Positions 16,885-25,024 of a stretch of 36,242 nucleotides of DNA are shown here, piece after piece. Numbering within the stretch: the first letter of the stretch is position 1; every line of letters begins with the position of its first letter. Source of the DNA: an uncultured Christensenellaceae bacterium (GTDB lineage Bacteria > Bacillota > Clostridia > Christensenellales > Borkfalkiaceae). Made by a program: the position numbers and the translations under genes. Below the pieces are notes generated by a model. The model did no database searches, was not told the origin of the DNA, and saw only the letters and a program-made list of their open reading frames with translations. The stretch spans positions 1 through 36,242 of the forward strand of contig CAJUJO010000015.1 in NCBI GenBank assembly GCA_910586675.1, in the 5' to 3' direction.

Positions 16885-17445
16885 ATGCGCAACGTTTTAA
16901 TCGTCATATCCGGACCTTCGGGCGTGGGAAAGGGAACGCTCGTAAAGCTCTTGCTTGAAGAGGATCCTACGCTCGCCCTCTCCGTGTCCTGCACTACGCG
17001 CCCGCCGCGCAAGGGCGAACGGAACGGACGGGATTATTATTTCATTGAAAAAGAGGAGTTTTTGTCCCGTATCAGGGAGAACGACTTTTTGGAGTACGAC
17101 GAGCATTTCGGCAATTATTACGGCACGCCCCGCTCTTTTGTGGAGCGGCAGCTCAAAGAAAAATCGGTCGTTCTGGAAATCGACGTCGTGGGTGCGCTCA
17201 ACGCAAAACGGATCATGCCGCAGGCGGTGCTCGTGATGATTGCGCCGCCCTCGGATGAGGCGCTTGAAAAGCGGCTTGCGCGCAGGGGGTCGGAATCGGA
17301 GGAGGAGAGAGAGGAGCGTCTCCGTCGCATGCGGTACGAGCTGGAACAGCAAAAGTATTACGATTACGTCGTCGTAAACGACGATTTGCAGGAAGCAAAA
17401 CGCCGATTGCAAGAAATTATCAATCGAGAAAAAAAGAAGACATAA
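16885..17445 (+). CDS. gmk: Guanylate kinase
   Basis: This 186-residue cytosolic enzyme phosphorylates GMP or dGMP to the diphosphate. The P-loop GPSGVGKGTL is at 10-19. The GMP-binding region follows: SVSCTTRPPRKGERNGRDY, then FLEYDEHFGNYYGTP. The lid segment RRGSESEEEREERL and the Val-Val-Asn-Asp motif (YVVVNDDL) near the end are also typical. It sits between yicC and rpoZ as in most Firmicutes and is co-transcribed with both. Confidence 0.97.
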   Translation: MRNVLIVISGPSGVGKGTLVKLLLEEDPTLALSVSCTTRPPRKGERNGRDYYFIEKEEFLSRIRENDFLEYDEHFGNYYGTPRSFVERQLKEKSVVLEIDVVGALNAKRIMPQAVLVMIAPPSDEALEKRLARRGSESEEEREERLRRMRYELEQQKYYDYVVVNDDLQEAKRRLQEIINREKKKT

Positions 17446-17467
17446 AGACGGAAAAGGAGTAAAAAAT

Positions 17468-17689
17468 ATGATAAACGAACCTTCGGTAGACGCATTGGTG
17501 AGAAAGCTCGGAACGGAGCAAGAGCCCGTCAGCAGGTACGAGCTGTGCGTGGTCGTCGCAAAGCGCACCCGCCAGATCATCGAGCAGATGCAATCCACGG
17601 GAACAAGCGAGCTTCCCGGCAAGCAGAAGGAAATCGTGCTTGCCTGCAACGAGGTCATGAGCGGCAAGGTCAAGGGCGCGAAAGACTGA
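17468..17689 (+). CDS. rpoZ: DNA-directed RNA polymerase omega subunit
   Basis: This is a 73-residue protein. The omega signature SRYELCVVVAKRTRQI is at about 22-37, followed by a short helix (KEIVLACNEVMSGKV). Omega binds the beta-prime C-terminus and helps RNA polymerase assembly. The length is typical for Firmicutes. The SD AAAAGGAG precedes the ATG. It is the last gene before a terminator; coaBC, usually next in B. subtilis, is missing, and priA follows directly. Confidence 0.95.
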   Translation: MINEPSVDALVRKLGTEQEPVSRYELCVVVAKRTRQIIEQMQSTGTSELPGKQKEIVLACNEVMSGKVKGAKD

Positions 17690-17699
17690 ACGGACGATT

Positions 17700-17731
17700 G
17701 CCCCGCGCATATGCGGGGCGGTTTTCTATTT
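17700..17731 (+). terminator. Rho-independent terminator after rpoZ
   Basis: The stem GCCCCGC / GCGGGGC (17700-17706 with 17713-17719) has a loop that can extend the pairing through the palindrome CGCATATGCG, then GGTTTTCTATTTT. priA begins 30 bp downstream, so partial read-through is likely. Confidence 0.85.
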
Positions 17732-17748
17732 TCATCTGACGGAAAAAC

Positions 17749-19920
17749 ATGATTGCGGAAGTCATCGTAGACATCGCGCACAGCGAGGTGGACAAAATTT
17801 TCGATTACGCCTGCGGGGAGGAAATTCGCGCGGGGATGCGCGTCGTCGTGCCTTTTAGCAGGGGAACGGCGACGGGTTTCGTCATGCGGGTAAAGACCGC
17901 GACGGACTGTCCGCCCGAAAAGCTCAAAAATATTTACCGCGCGGAGGAGGAGCTTCCCGCGCTCAATCGGGAAAGCCTGTTTCTTGCGGAAAAGCTCGCG
18001 GCGCGTTACCGTACGCCCATGGCGCTCGTTCTGCGCCTGTTTCTTCCCGCGGAAATGCGCACGGGGAAGGTCTCCGCGCGGTTCCGCGAATTTGCGCGCC
18101 TTTCCGACGCGCAAACGGAATTATCCGCCCGTGCAAAACGGCAGGCGGAGATCTTGGAATTTTTGAGAGAAAACGGAGAAGCGGACGCCGCCTTTCTCCG
18201 CGAACGGTTCGGCGCTTCCGCCGTGAGGACTCTCGCGGAAAAGGGTATTATTTCGATCGAGAAAAGGCGCGTCTTGCGCGACCCTTACGCGGAAGTGCAA
18301 AAGGAGCGGGTGGAACGCGCACTCACGCCCGCCCAGCAAAGCGCCGTGAAAGCGGTTACGGAGACGGACAAAACGGTAACGCTGATTCACGGCGTTACGG
18401 GCAGCGGCAAGACGGAAATTTATCTCACGCTCATTGCCGACCAGATTGCAGAGGGGCGCAGCGCCATTTTTCTCGTGCCCGAAATATCCTTAACGCCGCA
18501 AATGCTCGCCCAGCTCCGCGCGCGGTTCGGATCCGCCGCCGCCATCCTTCACAGCGGACTTTCCGCGGGCGAGCGGTTCGACGAATGGCAGCGCCTGCGC
18601 GAGGGCAGCGCGAAGATCGCAATCGGCGCGCGTTCGGCGATTTTCGCCCCCGTGGAAAACGTCGGGATCATCGTCGTCGACGAAGAACACGAGGGAAGTT
18701 ATTCCAGCGATACTTCGCCCCGCTACAACACGTTCGACGTCGCGCTCCTGCGCGCGCAGTACAACAAATGTAAATTAGTGCTCGGCAGCGCGACGCCTTC
18801 GGTGGAGACTTACCGCAGGGCGAAAGAGGGGGAATTCGGGCTTATTTCTTTGCCCGAGCGCATCAACGCCCGTCCGATGCCCGAGGTGGAAATCGTCGAT
18901 ATGCGCAGAGAAGTCAAGCGGGGAAACCCTTCTCCCTTTTCCCTTCCCCTGCGAGAAAAGCTGGAAAAGTGCCTGCAAGACGGAAATCAGGCGATTTTAT
19001 TTCTTAACCGTAGGGGATTTGCGCAAAACGTCATCTGCCGCGACTGCGGCTACGTCGCTAAGTGCGAGCATTGCGACGTCGCGCTTACCTATCACAGTGA
19101 AGAGGACTGCCTAAAATGCCATTACTGCGGAACGAGGTATCATATGCTTTCCGCCTGTCCCGAATGCGGCGGCGTGCACGTCCGCTACGTCGGCACGGGC
19201 ACGCAGAAGGTGGCGGCGGAACTCAAAAAATTATACCCTTCCGCGCGAATTCTGCGCATGGACAACGATACGACGGGCGGCAAAGAGGGGCATTTCAAAA
19301 TTCTCAAACAGTTTGCGGACAGAAAGGCGGATTTTCTCGTCGGTACACAGATGGTCGCTAAGGGGCACGACTTTCCGTCGGTTACGCTTGTCGGAATTCT
19401 CGATGCGGACATGAGCCTGCACTTTCCCGATTACAGGAGCGGGGAGCGCACCTTTCAACTCGTTACGCAGGTTGCGGGACGGAGCGGGCGCGCGGGCAAG
19501 CGCGGCGAAGTGGTTTTACAGACGTACGATCCCGAAAATTATATTCTCCGCTTTGCGGCGCGCTACGATTTCGAGGGCTTTTACGAGCACGAAATTTCCA
19601 TGCGGCAGGCGATGGCGTTTCCGCCCTTTGCCAAGATCGTGCGCGTCATGGTTACGAGCGCTTCCGATCCCGAAGCGCTCGACGCCCTGCGGGAAATTTA
19701 CGGGCAATTGCAGGGGATCTATGCCCGCAATTCCGATAAATTTCTTTTTTTTAATAAAATGCACGCGCCCATCAAGCGCATTCAGAAAAGATTCCGTTAT
19801 CAGGTACTCATGCGCCTGACGGACGGGAGCGTTCTCAAAGAAATTTACGCCGCCTGCGCGGAGGTCAAGCGCAAAAATACGCTCGTGTATGTAGAGGAAA
19901 ATCCGAGCAATTTAAGTTGA
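17749..19920 (+). CDS. priA: Primosomal protein N' (replication restart helicase PriA)
   Basis: This 723-residue superfamily 2 helicase recognises stalled forks and reloads the replisome. The N-terminal 3'-DNA-binding domain (residues 1-100) includes FDYACGEEIRAGMRVVVPFSRG. Walker A is GVTGSGKT (215-222) and the DEEH box is at 311-314. The two-zinc cluster uses Cys430, 433, 439, 442, 457, 460, 470 and 473, with a further Cys at 454. The helicase C-terminal part includes GTQMVAKGHDFPSV and QVAGRSGRAGKRGEV. The SD before the ATG is weak (ACGGAAAA). It lies 30 bp after the rpoZ terminator and 10 bp before def. Confidence 0.97.
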   Translation: MIAEVIVDIAHSEVDKIFDYACGEEIRAGMRVVVPFSRGTATGFVMRVKTATDCPPEKLKNIYRAEEELPALNRESLFLAEKLAARYRTPMALVLRLFLPAEMRTGKVSARFREFARLSDAQTELSARAKRQAEILEFLRENGEADAAFLRERFGASAVRTLAEKGIISIEKRRVLRDPYAEVQKERVERALTPAQQSAVKAVTETDKTVTLIHGVTGSGKTEIYLTLIADQIAEGRSAIFLVPEISLTPQMLAQLRARFGSAAAILHSGLSAGERFDEWQRLREGSAKIAIGARSAIFAPVENVGIIVVDEEHEGSYSSDTSPRYNTFDVALLRAQYNKCKLVLGSATPSVETYRRAKEGEFGLISLPERINARPMPEVEIVDMRREVKRGNPSPFSLPLREKLEKCLQDGNQAILFLNRRGFAQNVICRDCGYVAKCEHCDVALTYHSEEDCLKCHYCGTRYHMLSACPECGGVHVRYVGTGTQKVAAELKKLYPSARILRMDNDTTGGKEGHFKILKQFADRKADFLVGTQMVAKGHDFPSVTLVGILDADMSLHFPDYRSGERTFQLVTQVAGRSGRAGKRGEVVLQTYDPENYILRFAARYDFEGFYEHEISMRQAMAFPPFAKIVRVMVTSASDPEALDALREIYGQLQGIYARNSDKFLFFNKMHAPIKRIQKRFRYQVLMRLTDGSVLKEIYAACAEVKRKNTLVYVEENPSNLS

Positions 19921-19930
19921 AGGAGAAGAT

Positions 19931-20386
19931 ATGATACGCGAAATCGTTCAAATCGGCGATCCCGTTTTACGGAAGGTGTGCTCGCCGGTTTCTAAGTTCG
20001 ACGGCGAGCTGTGCAAGCTGCTCGACGACATGAAGGATACGCTCAAAGACGCGGAAGGCGCGGGGCTTGCCGCGCCGCAGGTGGGTGTGCCCGTGCGCGC
20101 CGTCGCGGTGGACGTGGAGGAAGGCTACTTCGAGTTTATCAATCCCGTTTTCGTCTGGCAGAAGGGCGAGCAGACGGGGCCGGAAGGCTGCCTTTCCGTG
20201 CGCGGAAAATCGGGCACGGTGCGCCGCCCCGACAAGGTGAAGATCATCTTTCAGGACAGAAAGGGGGATAAATTCTCCCTCGTCGCGCGGGGCTTTTTCG
20301 CGCGCGCCGTCTGCCACGAACTCGATCATCTCGACGGTGTGATTTATACGGACAAGGCGGAAAATATCCGCTCGGAGGAAGAATGA
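19931..20386 (+). CDS. def: Peptide deformylase
   Basis: This 151-residue metalloenzyme removes the N-formyl group from nascent peptides. All three motifs are present: GAGLAAPQVG with Gln50, EGCLSV with Cys87, and HELDH at 129-133, giving Cys, His and His metal ligands and Glu130 as catalyst. The length fits the compact class. The SD GAAGGAGA lies before the ATG. Its TGA overlaps the ATG of fmt (ATGA), so deformylase and formyltransferase are translationally coupled. Confidence 0.97.
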   Translation: MIREIVQIGDPVLRKVCSPVSKFDGELCKLLDDMKDTLKDAEGAGLAAPQVGVPVRAVAVDVEEGYFEFINPVFVWQKGEQTGPEGCLSVRGKSGTVRRPDKVKIIFQDRKGDKFSLVARGFFARAVCHELDHLDGVIYTDKAENIRSEEE

Positions 20387-21312
20387 AACTCGTATATGCG
20401 GGTACGCCGGAAATCGCCGTCGCGCCTCTTCGCGCTATTTTGAGCGCGGGGCACGAGGTCGCGGCGGTGCTCACGCAGCCCGATAAGCCGCAGGGCAGAA
20501 AGGGAATTTTAACGCCTTCGCTCGTCAAGCGGGCGGCGGAAGAGGCGGGCATTCCCGTTTTGCAGCCGGATAAACTGAAAAACGATTTTGCGGCGCTTGC
20601 CGCCGTCAAAGCCGATTGCATGGTAACGTGCGCATACGGGCAGATTTTAACGCGGGAGATATTGGATTTATTTCCGCGCGGCGTATGGAACATTCACGCG
20701 AGCTTGCTTCCCGAATACCGCGGCGCGGCGCCCATTCCGCGCGTCATCATCGACGGAAAGAAGCGGACGGGCGTTACGATCATGAGAACGGACGAGGGGA
20801 TCGACACGGGCGATATGCTGCTATGTCGCGCGCTGGATATTCTTCCCTCCGACACCTGCGGCACGCTTTCGGAAAAGCTGTCCGCGCTCGGCGCGGCGCT
20901 TATCGTCGAAGCGCTCGATTGCATCTTCCGCGGGGAAGAAAAGCTCGTAAAACAGGGCGAAGGGTTTGTCTGCCGCAAGGTGGAGCGCACGCGGGTTGAT
21001 TTTTCAAAGTCGGCGGAAGAGGCGAGCGCGCTCGTGCGCGGGCTCTCTCCCGCGCCCCTTGCCTTCGGCGTCGTAAACGGGCTAACGCTCAATTTCTTTT
21101 TTGCGGAAGCCGTCCCTTATGCAGGTGAAGAACCGTACGGTACGGTCGTAACGGAAAACCCGAAGGAGGGTTTGTTGGTAACGTGCGGCAAAGGCGCCGT
21201 GCGCATTACGGAATTACAGCCTGCGGGCGGCAAAAGAATGTCCGCGCGCGACTTTTTGAACGGACGAAAGATAACGAAGGGGATGCGCTTTGAAGACCAA
21301 TCCCTTTTATGA
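20383..21312 (+). CDS. fmt: Methionyl-tRNA formyltransferase
   Basis: This 309-residue enzyme formylates initiator Met-tRNA using 10-formyl-tetrahydrofolate. The N-terminal Rossmann-type domain contains the catalytic set Asn103 and His105 (NIHASLLPEYRGAAP) and, by spacing relative to the E. coli enzyme, Asp141 in GIDTGD. The C-terminal tRNA-binding OB domain occupies about 205-309. It overlaps def by 4 bp and rsmB by 23 bp. Confidence 0.97.
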   Translation: MKLVYAGTPEIAVAPLRAILSAGHEVAAVLTQPDKPQGRKGILTPSLVKRAAEEAGIPVLQPDKLKNDFAALAAVKADCMVTCAYGQILTREILDLFPRGVWNIHASLLPEYRGAAPIPRVIIDGKKRTGVTIMRTDEGIDTGDMLLCRALDILPSDTCGTLSEKLSALGAALIVEALDCIFRGEEKLVKQGEGFVCRKVERTRVDFSKSAEEASALVRGLSPAPLAFGVVNGLTLNFFFAEAVPYAGEEPYGTVVTENPKEGLLVTCGKGAVRITELQPAGGKRMSARDFLNGRKITKGMRFEDQSLL

Positions 21313-22519
21313 CCCGTACAGGGTTTTAAGTAAAGTGTACGCGGACGGCGCGCACTTAAAAATCGCGCTCGCCGAAACGGATATCGAAGAGCTCAACCGC
21401 GCGCGCATGGTAAAAACGGTGTACGGCGTGTTGGAACACGACGCCTATCTCTCGCTGTGCGTGAAAACGTTCGCGCCGAAGAACCCTAAGCAGAGCGCGC
21501 GCATTCTCTTGAAAATCTCACTCTATTGGCTGCTGTATCTGGAAAAACCGAAATATATGGTAACGGATACGGCGGTGGATTTATTAAAACGGCTTGGGAA
21601 AGGGGGCATGGCGGGCTTTGTGAACGCCTTTCTTCGTGCCTTCGATCAAGAAAAAGTCGTTTTGCCGCAGGGCGACGAGGGGCTTGCCGTAACGTACAAT
21701 TATCCTTTATTTGCCGTAAAGAAAATCAAGGAAGAATACGGAGCGCGCGCCGAGCACATTTTCGCCGCGAAAAGCGCGGGCGTTACCGTTCGTTTCGAGC
21801 GCGGAGAGGAGGAATACCTTTCGCGTCCGCATATAAAAACGCCCTTTCCGCACGCCTATATCTTTCCGAATTTTGCGCGGGACAAACACTTTTTTGCGGG
21901 CGGATATACCTTTCAATCGGTCGGGAGCATGGCGATCTGCGCCGTCGTCGAGCCGTGCGAAGCCTTGCTCGACGCGTGCGCCGCACCCGGCGGAAAGAGC
22001 GTGCTCCTTTCCCGAAAATGCAAACGGGTTACGGCGTGCGAGCTTCACCCGCACCGCGTCTCCCTCATCGAACAGTACGTCGCCCGTATGGGCGTGGAAA
22101 ACGTGCGCGCCGTCTGTGCCGATTCCTCTGCGTTCCGAACAGAATGGGAGAAGACATTCGACGGCGTTTTATGCGACGTTCCCTGTTCGGGGCTCGGCAC
22201 GCTTGCGGAAAATCCCGACCTCGCGCTGCGGAAATCGGAAGCGGATCTGCCGTCTCTTTTCGCCGTGCAGTCGGCAATCCTACGCAATTGCGCGCGTTAC
22301 GTAAAGCCGGGCGGGTGCCTGTATTATTCCACCTGTTCCCTGCTCGGGGAGGAGAACGACGGCGTCGTGGGCGAATTTCTGCGCGCAAATTCCGCGTTTT
22401 CCGCCGAGGCGGCGGAAAGTCCGCTCCCGTATGAGAGGACGAAGTACGGTTTGCAATTTCTGCCCGATACCGCGTACGGCGCGGGATTTTACGTTTGCAA
22501 GATGAGGAAAAAACCGTGA
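21290..22519 (+). CDS. rsmB: 16S rRNA (cytosine-C5)-methyltransferase RsmB
   Basis: This 409-residue protein has an N-terminal NusB-like helical domain (DPYRVLSKVYADGAHLKIAL, then ARILLKISLYWLLYL) and a C-terminal SAM-dependent Rossmann domain. The SAM loop is DACAAPGGKS. The two catalytic cysteines are Cys299 in DVPCSGLG and Cys349 in STCS. It methylates C967 (E. coli numbering) of 16S rRNA. The start is TTG at 21290, with AAGGGG seven bases upstream; no ATG fits as well. It is somewhat shorter than the B. subtilis protein (about 447). Its TGA overlaps the GTG start of rlmN. Confidence 0.92.
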   Translation: MKTNPFYDPYRVLSKVYADGAHLKIALAETDIEELNRARMVKTVYGVLEHDAYLSLCVKTFAPKNPKQSARILLKISLYWLLYLEKPKYMVTDTAVDLLKRLGKGGMAGFVNAFLRAFDQEKVVLPQGDEGLAVTYNYPLFAVKKIKEEYGARAEHIFAAKSAGVTVRFERGEEEYLSRPHIKTPFPHAYIFPNFARDKHFFAGGYTFQSVGSMAICAVVEPCEALLDACAAPGGKSVLLSRKCKRVTACELHPHRVSLIEQYVARMGVENVRAVCADSSAFRTEWEKTFDGVLCDVPCSGLGTLAENPDLALRKSEADLPSLFAVQSAILRNCARYVKPGGCLYYSTCSLLGEENDGVVGEFLRANSAFSAEAAESPLPYERTKYGLQFLPDTAYGAGFYVCKMRKKP

Positions 22520-23577
22520 AAGCAATTTTGCAGGATTTAACGCGCGGGGAAATGGAAGCCTTCGTCGCAGTCGCGGGTGAGAAGAAGTTCCGTGCCGATC
22601 AAATCTATACGGGCATGATGCAGGGGAAGAAAATTTCCGAATTTCCCGTTTCGCCTTCGCTTCGCGAAGCTCTGCTCGCGCGGTTCGAGGATGAACCCGT
22701 TAAAATCATTCAAACATTGACTTCCGAGGACGGCACGAAAAAATTCCTCTTTTCGCTTGCCGACGGTAACGTGATAGAGGGCGTGCTCATGCAGTATAAG
22801 TACGGAAACACGCAGTGCGTTTCCACGCAGGTCGGGTGTCGTATGGGCTGTAAATTCTGCGCTTCCACCCTGAACGGGCTGGTGCGCAATCTTACCGCCG
22901 GGGAAATCTTATCGCAGATTTTAGCCGTCAATCGCTTGCTGGGCGGAACGCTCAAAGACAGGGCGGTAACCAACGTCGTACTCATGGGCAGCGGCGAGCC
23001 GCTTGACAATTACGAAAACGTCGTGAAATTCCTGCGCAATCTCTCCGCCGAAGGCGGTATCTGTATCAGCGCGCGAAACGTGAGTTTATCCACCTGCGGG
23101 CTTGTCCCCAAAATGTACGAGTTCGCCGAAGAGGGAATCCCGCTCAATCTCACCGTATCCCTGCACGCCGTAACGGACGGGGAGCGGGCGCGCCTGATGC
23201 CCGTCGCCAAAGCTTATTCCATCGACGATATTTTGAAGGCTTGCGCATACTATTTCAAAAAGACGGGCAGGCGGTATATCTTCGAATACAGCCTCGTTTC
23301 GGGTGAAAATTGCGACGAGGCGCACGCGCTCGCGCTTGTTAGGCTTCTCAAAGGCAAGCCCTGCCATGTAAATCTCATTCGCTTGAACGAGGTAAAGGAG
23401 CGCAGCTTAAAGACGGTGAGCGAGAAGGAAGCCTATCGGTTTTTGGGAGTTCTCGAAAAGAACGGAGTTTCCGCGACCTTGCGCAGGAGTATGGGGAGCG
23501 ATGTCGGCGGCGCTTGCGGGCAGCTTCGCGCGCGGTACATGGAAGAAGGAAAGAACGGCTGCGAATCGGACGCATAA
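22516..23577 (+). CDS. rlmN: Dual-specificity RNA methyltransferase RlmN (radical SAM)
   Basis: This 353-residue enzyme makes 2-methyladenosine at A2503 of 23S rRNA and A37 of certain tRNAs. The radical-SAM motif CxxxCxxC is at Cys108, Cys112 and Cys115 (GCRMGCKFCAST). The SAM-binding GEP is in LMGSGEPLDNY. The C-terminal catalytic cysteine is probably Cys334 in VGGACGQLRA. The start is GTG at 22516, preceded by GAGGAAAA and overlapping the rsmB stop as GTGA. An upstream in-frame TTG at 22495 lacks a good SD. In B. subtilis the next genes are prpC, prkC and rsgA; here rpe follows after 92 bp. Confidence 0.96.
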   Translation: MKAILQDLTRGEMEAFVAVAGEKKFRADQIYTGMMQGKKISEFPVSPSLREALLARFEDEPVKIIQTLTSEDGTKKFLFSLADGNVIEGVLMQYKYGNTQCVSTQVGCRMGCKFCASTLNGLVRNLTAGEILSQILAVNRLLGGTLKDRAVTNVVLMGSGEPLDNYENVVKFLRNLSAEGGICISARNVSLSTCGLVPKMYEFAEEGIPLNLTVSLHAVTDGERARLMPVAKAYSIDDILKACAYYFKKTGRRYIFEYSLVSGENCDEAHALALVRLLKGKPCHVNLIRLNEVKERSLKTVSEKEAYRFLGVLEKNGVSATLRRSMGSDVGGACGQLRARYMEEGKNGCESDA

Positions 23578-23669
23578 GATGCGGTGCGCCGCCCGCGTGA
23601 AAAGGAATTTGAAAAAGAGGCGCGCGCCCTTCGCGCGTGATACTGAAACGACAACGAAAGAGGTAGAAT

Positions 23670-24326
23670 ATGACGATTAAAATTGCGCCCTCCATTCTTG
23701 CGGGGGACTACGCGCACATGGGCGAAACGGTAAAAAAATTGCAGGATAACGGCGCCGACTACGTGCACTGCGACGTAATGGACGGCAATTTCGTGCCGCC
23801 CATCACCTTCGGCGCTCAGATGATAGAGCATATCCGTCCGTATACGTCGCTCCCGCTCGACTGTCATCTTATGGTGCTCGACCCCGTCAGCAGGGTTGAG
23901 GATTTTGTTCGCGCGGGCGCGGACATCATTACCGTGCATGCCGAAGCGTGCAAGGACGGCTTGCTCGGCGCGTTAAAGCATATCAAGAGCTTCGGCATAA
24001 AGGCGGGCGCCGTCGTCAATCCCGAAACTTCGGAGGAGGCGCTCTTTTCCGCGGCGGAGATTGCCGACATGCTCCTTATCATGAGCGTGCATCCCGGCTG
24101 GGGCGGGCAAAAATTTATAACCGAATCGCTTGGAAAAATCGAGCGCCTCCGGAATTACTGCGTAAAAATCGGAAGGCCCGGTTTGGACATCGAAGTGGAC
24201 GGCGGCGTTACCGCCGATAACGCGGCAAGCGTGCGCGCGGCGGGTGCAAACGTCATCGTCGCGGGGAGCGCGGTGTTCCGTTCTGCAAATATGCGCGCGA
24301 CCATCGAAGCGCTGAGGGGCGAATGA
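23670..24326 (+). CDS. rpe: Ribulose-phosphate 3-epimerase
   Basis: This 218-residue TIM barrel interconverts ribulose-5-phosphate and xylulose-5-phosphate. Signatures are the opening KIAPSILAGDYAHMGE, the metal and catalytic segment HCDVMDGNFVPPITFG, the HLMV strand, SVHPGWGGQKF, the second catalytic Asp in DIEVDGGV, and the phosphate-binding GSAVFRS. The SD AAAGAGGT lies before the ATG. The 92 bp between rlmN and rpe hold no gene or clear promoter. The TGA overlaps the ATG of thiN (ATGA). Confidence 0.96.
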   Translation: MTIKIAPSILAGDYAHMGETVKKLQDNGADYVHCDVMDGNFVPPITFGAQMIEHIRPYTSLPLDCHLMVLDPVSRVEDFVRAGADIITVHAEACKDGLLGALKHIKSFGIKAGAVVNPETSEEALFSAAEIADMLLIMSVHPGWGGQKFITESLGKIERLRNYCVKIGRPGLDIEVDGGVTADNAASVRAAGANVIVAGSAVFRSANMRATIEALRGE

Positions 24327-24931
24327 AAGCGGTCATACTGCTCAACGGCGAGCCATACCGCGGCGCGATCGACGCGGAATGCGCGCGCGTGTATTGCTGC
24401 GACGGCGCGTACGAATGGGCGAAAGACCGCGTTCGGATCGACGAGAATTTGGGCGATTTCGATTCGCTTTCCTATCTGCCCGAACCCGCGCCCGCGGAAA
24501 TATTCCCTTCGGAGAAAAATTATACCGACGGGGAAATAGCGTTGCACCGCGCGATCGAGCAAGGCGCGAAGGAAATTGCAATTTACGGCGGCGGGGGTGG
24601 AAGAGAAGATCATTTTCTCGGCAATCTTCACCTGCTGTACGCGGCGCTCGATGCGGGCGTGCGCGCCGTCATGCACAACAACGGCGCAGTTCTCTTCGCA
24701 TCTGAAGGATTGACGCGCCTCGACGGCTTGCGCGGCAAAACGCTTTCCATCGTACCTTTCGGCGGGAACGCGCATATAATAGAAAGTAGCGGACTGAAAT
24801 ATCCGCTCGAACAGCTGCCTTTGCGCTACGGCTCCACGAGGGGGATTTCCAATCTTGCCGAAGAGGACGAGGCGCACGTTTTTGCGAAGGGGCGCGTGCT
24901 CGTTATCGTCAACGAAACGGCAAACGAATAA
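24323..24931 (+). CDS. thiN: Thiamine pyrophosphokinase
   Basis: This 202-residue enzyme transfers pyrophosphate from ATP to thiamine. The family pattern is visible: a catalytic CDGAYEWAKD segment, LGDFDSL, the Lys and Asp of KNYTDGEIALHRAI, and the nucleotide loop IYGGGGGREDHFLGN. The C-terminal beta domain ends near residue 200. It follows rpe as in other Firmicutes, with an overlapping ATGA. Its TAA stop is followed within a few bases by AAGGAGGT, the SD of the spoVM-like ORF. Confidence 0.95.
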   Translation: MKAVILLNGEPYRGAIDAECARVYCCDGAYEWAKDRVRIDENLGDFDSLSYLPEPAPAEIFPSEKNYTDGEIALHRAIEQGAKEIAIYGGGGGREDHFLGNLHLLYAALDAGVRAVMHNNGAVLFASEGLTRLDGLRGKTLSIVPFGGNAHIIESSGLKYPLEQLPLRYGSTRGISNLAEEDEAHVFAKGRVLVIVNETANE

Positions 24932-24949
24932 TGCAAGGAGGTCAAAGAC

Positions 24950-25024
24950 ATCAACAGGATCATATGTATCAAGCCGCCTTATCCCGTGCGGCTGCTGTTG
25001 AGAATGTTCTACAAAAGGAAATGA
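24950..25024 (+). CDS. spoVM: SpoVM-like sporulation peptide with apparent AUC start
   Basis: A 24-codon ORF sits between thiN and rpmB, the position of spoVM in B. subtilis. The encoded peptide is short, basic and amphipathic. Aligned with B. subtilis SpoVM it keeps Ile-Lys-x-Pro (residues 7-10 here) and an Arg 8 residues after that Pro, with the same spacing, then a hydrophobic stretch and a basic tail (RMFYKRK). SpoVM marks the curved forespore membrane during coat assembly. A full SD AAGGAGGT (24935-24942) precedes ATC at 24950 with good spacing. Between the in-frame thiN stop and codon 7 there is no ATG, GTG or TTG. The TGA overlaps the dipeptidase ATG (ATGA). The identification is inference from position, SD and residue pattern; a mutated, silent copy is the main alternative. 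Confidence 0.6.
   Translation: MNRIICIKPPYPVRLLLRMFYKRK

Noticed and set aside
23578..23669. Possible remnant gene between rlmN and rpe
   Set aside because: The 92 bp hold only a short GC-rich imperfect inverted repeat and the rpe SD. There is no recognisable piece of prpC, prkC or rsgA.
24931..25020. Upstream ATG that would lengthen the dipeptidase by 30 residues
   Set aside because: The extra residues do not fit the M19 family. The ATG at 25021 gives the usual N-terminus and overlaps the preceding stop.
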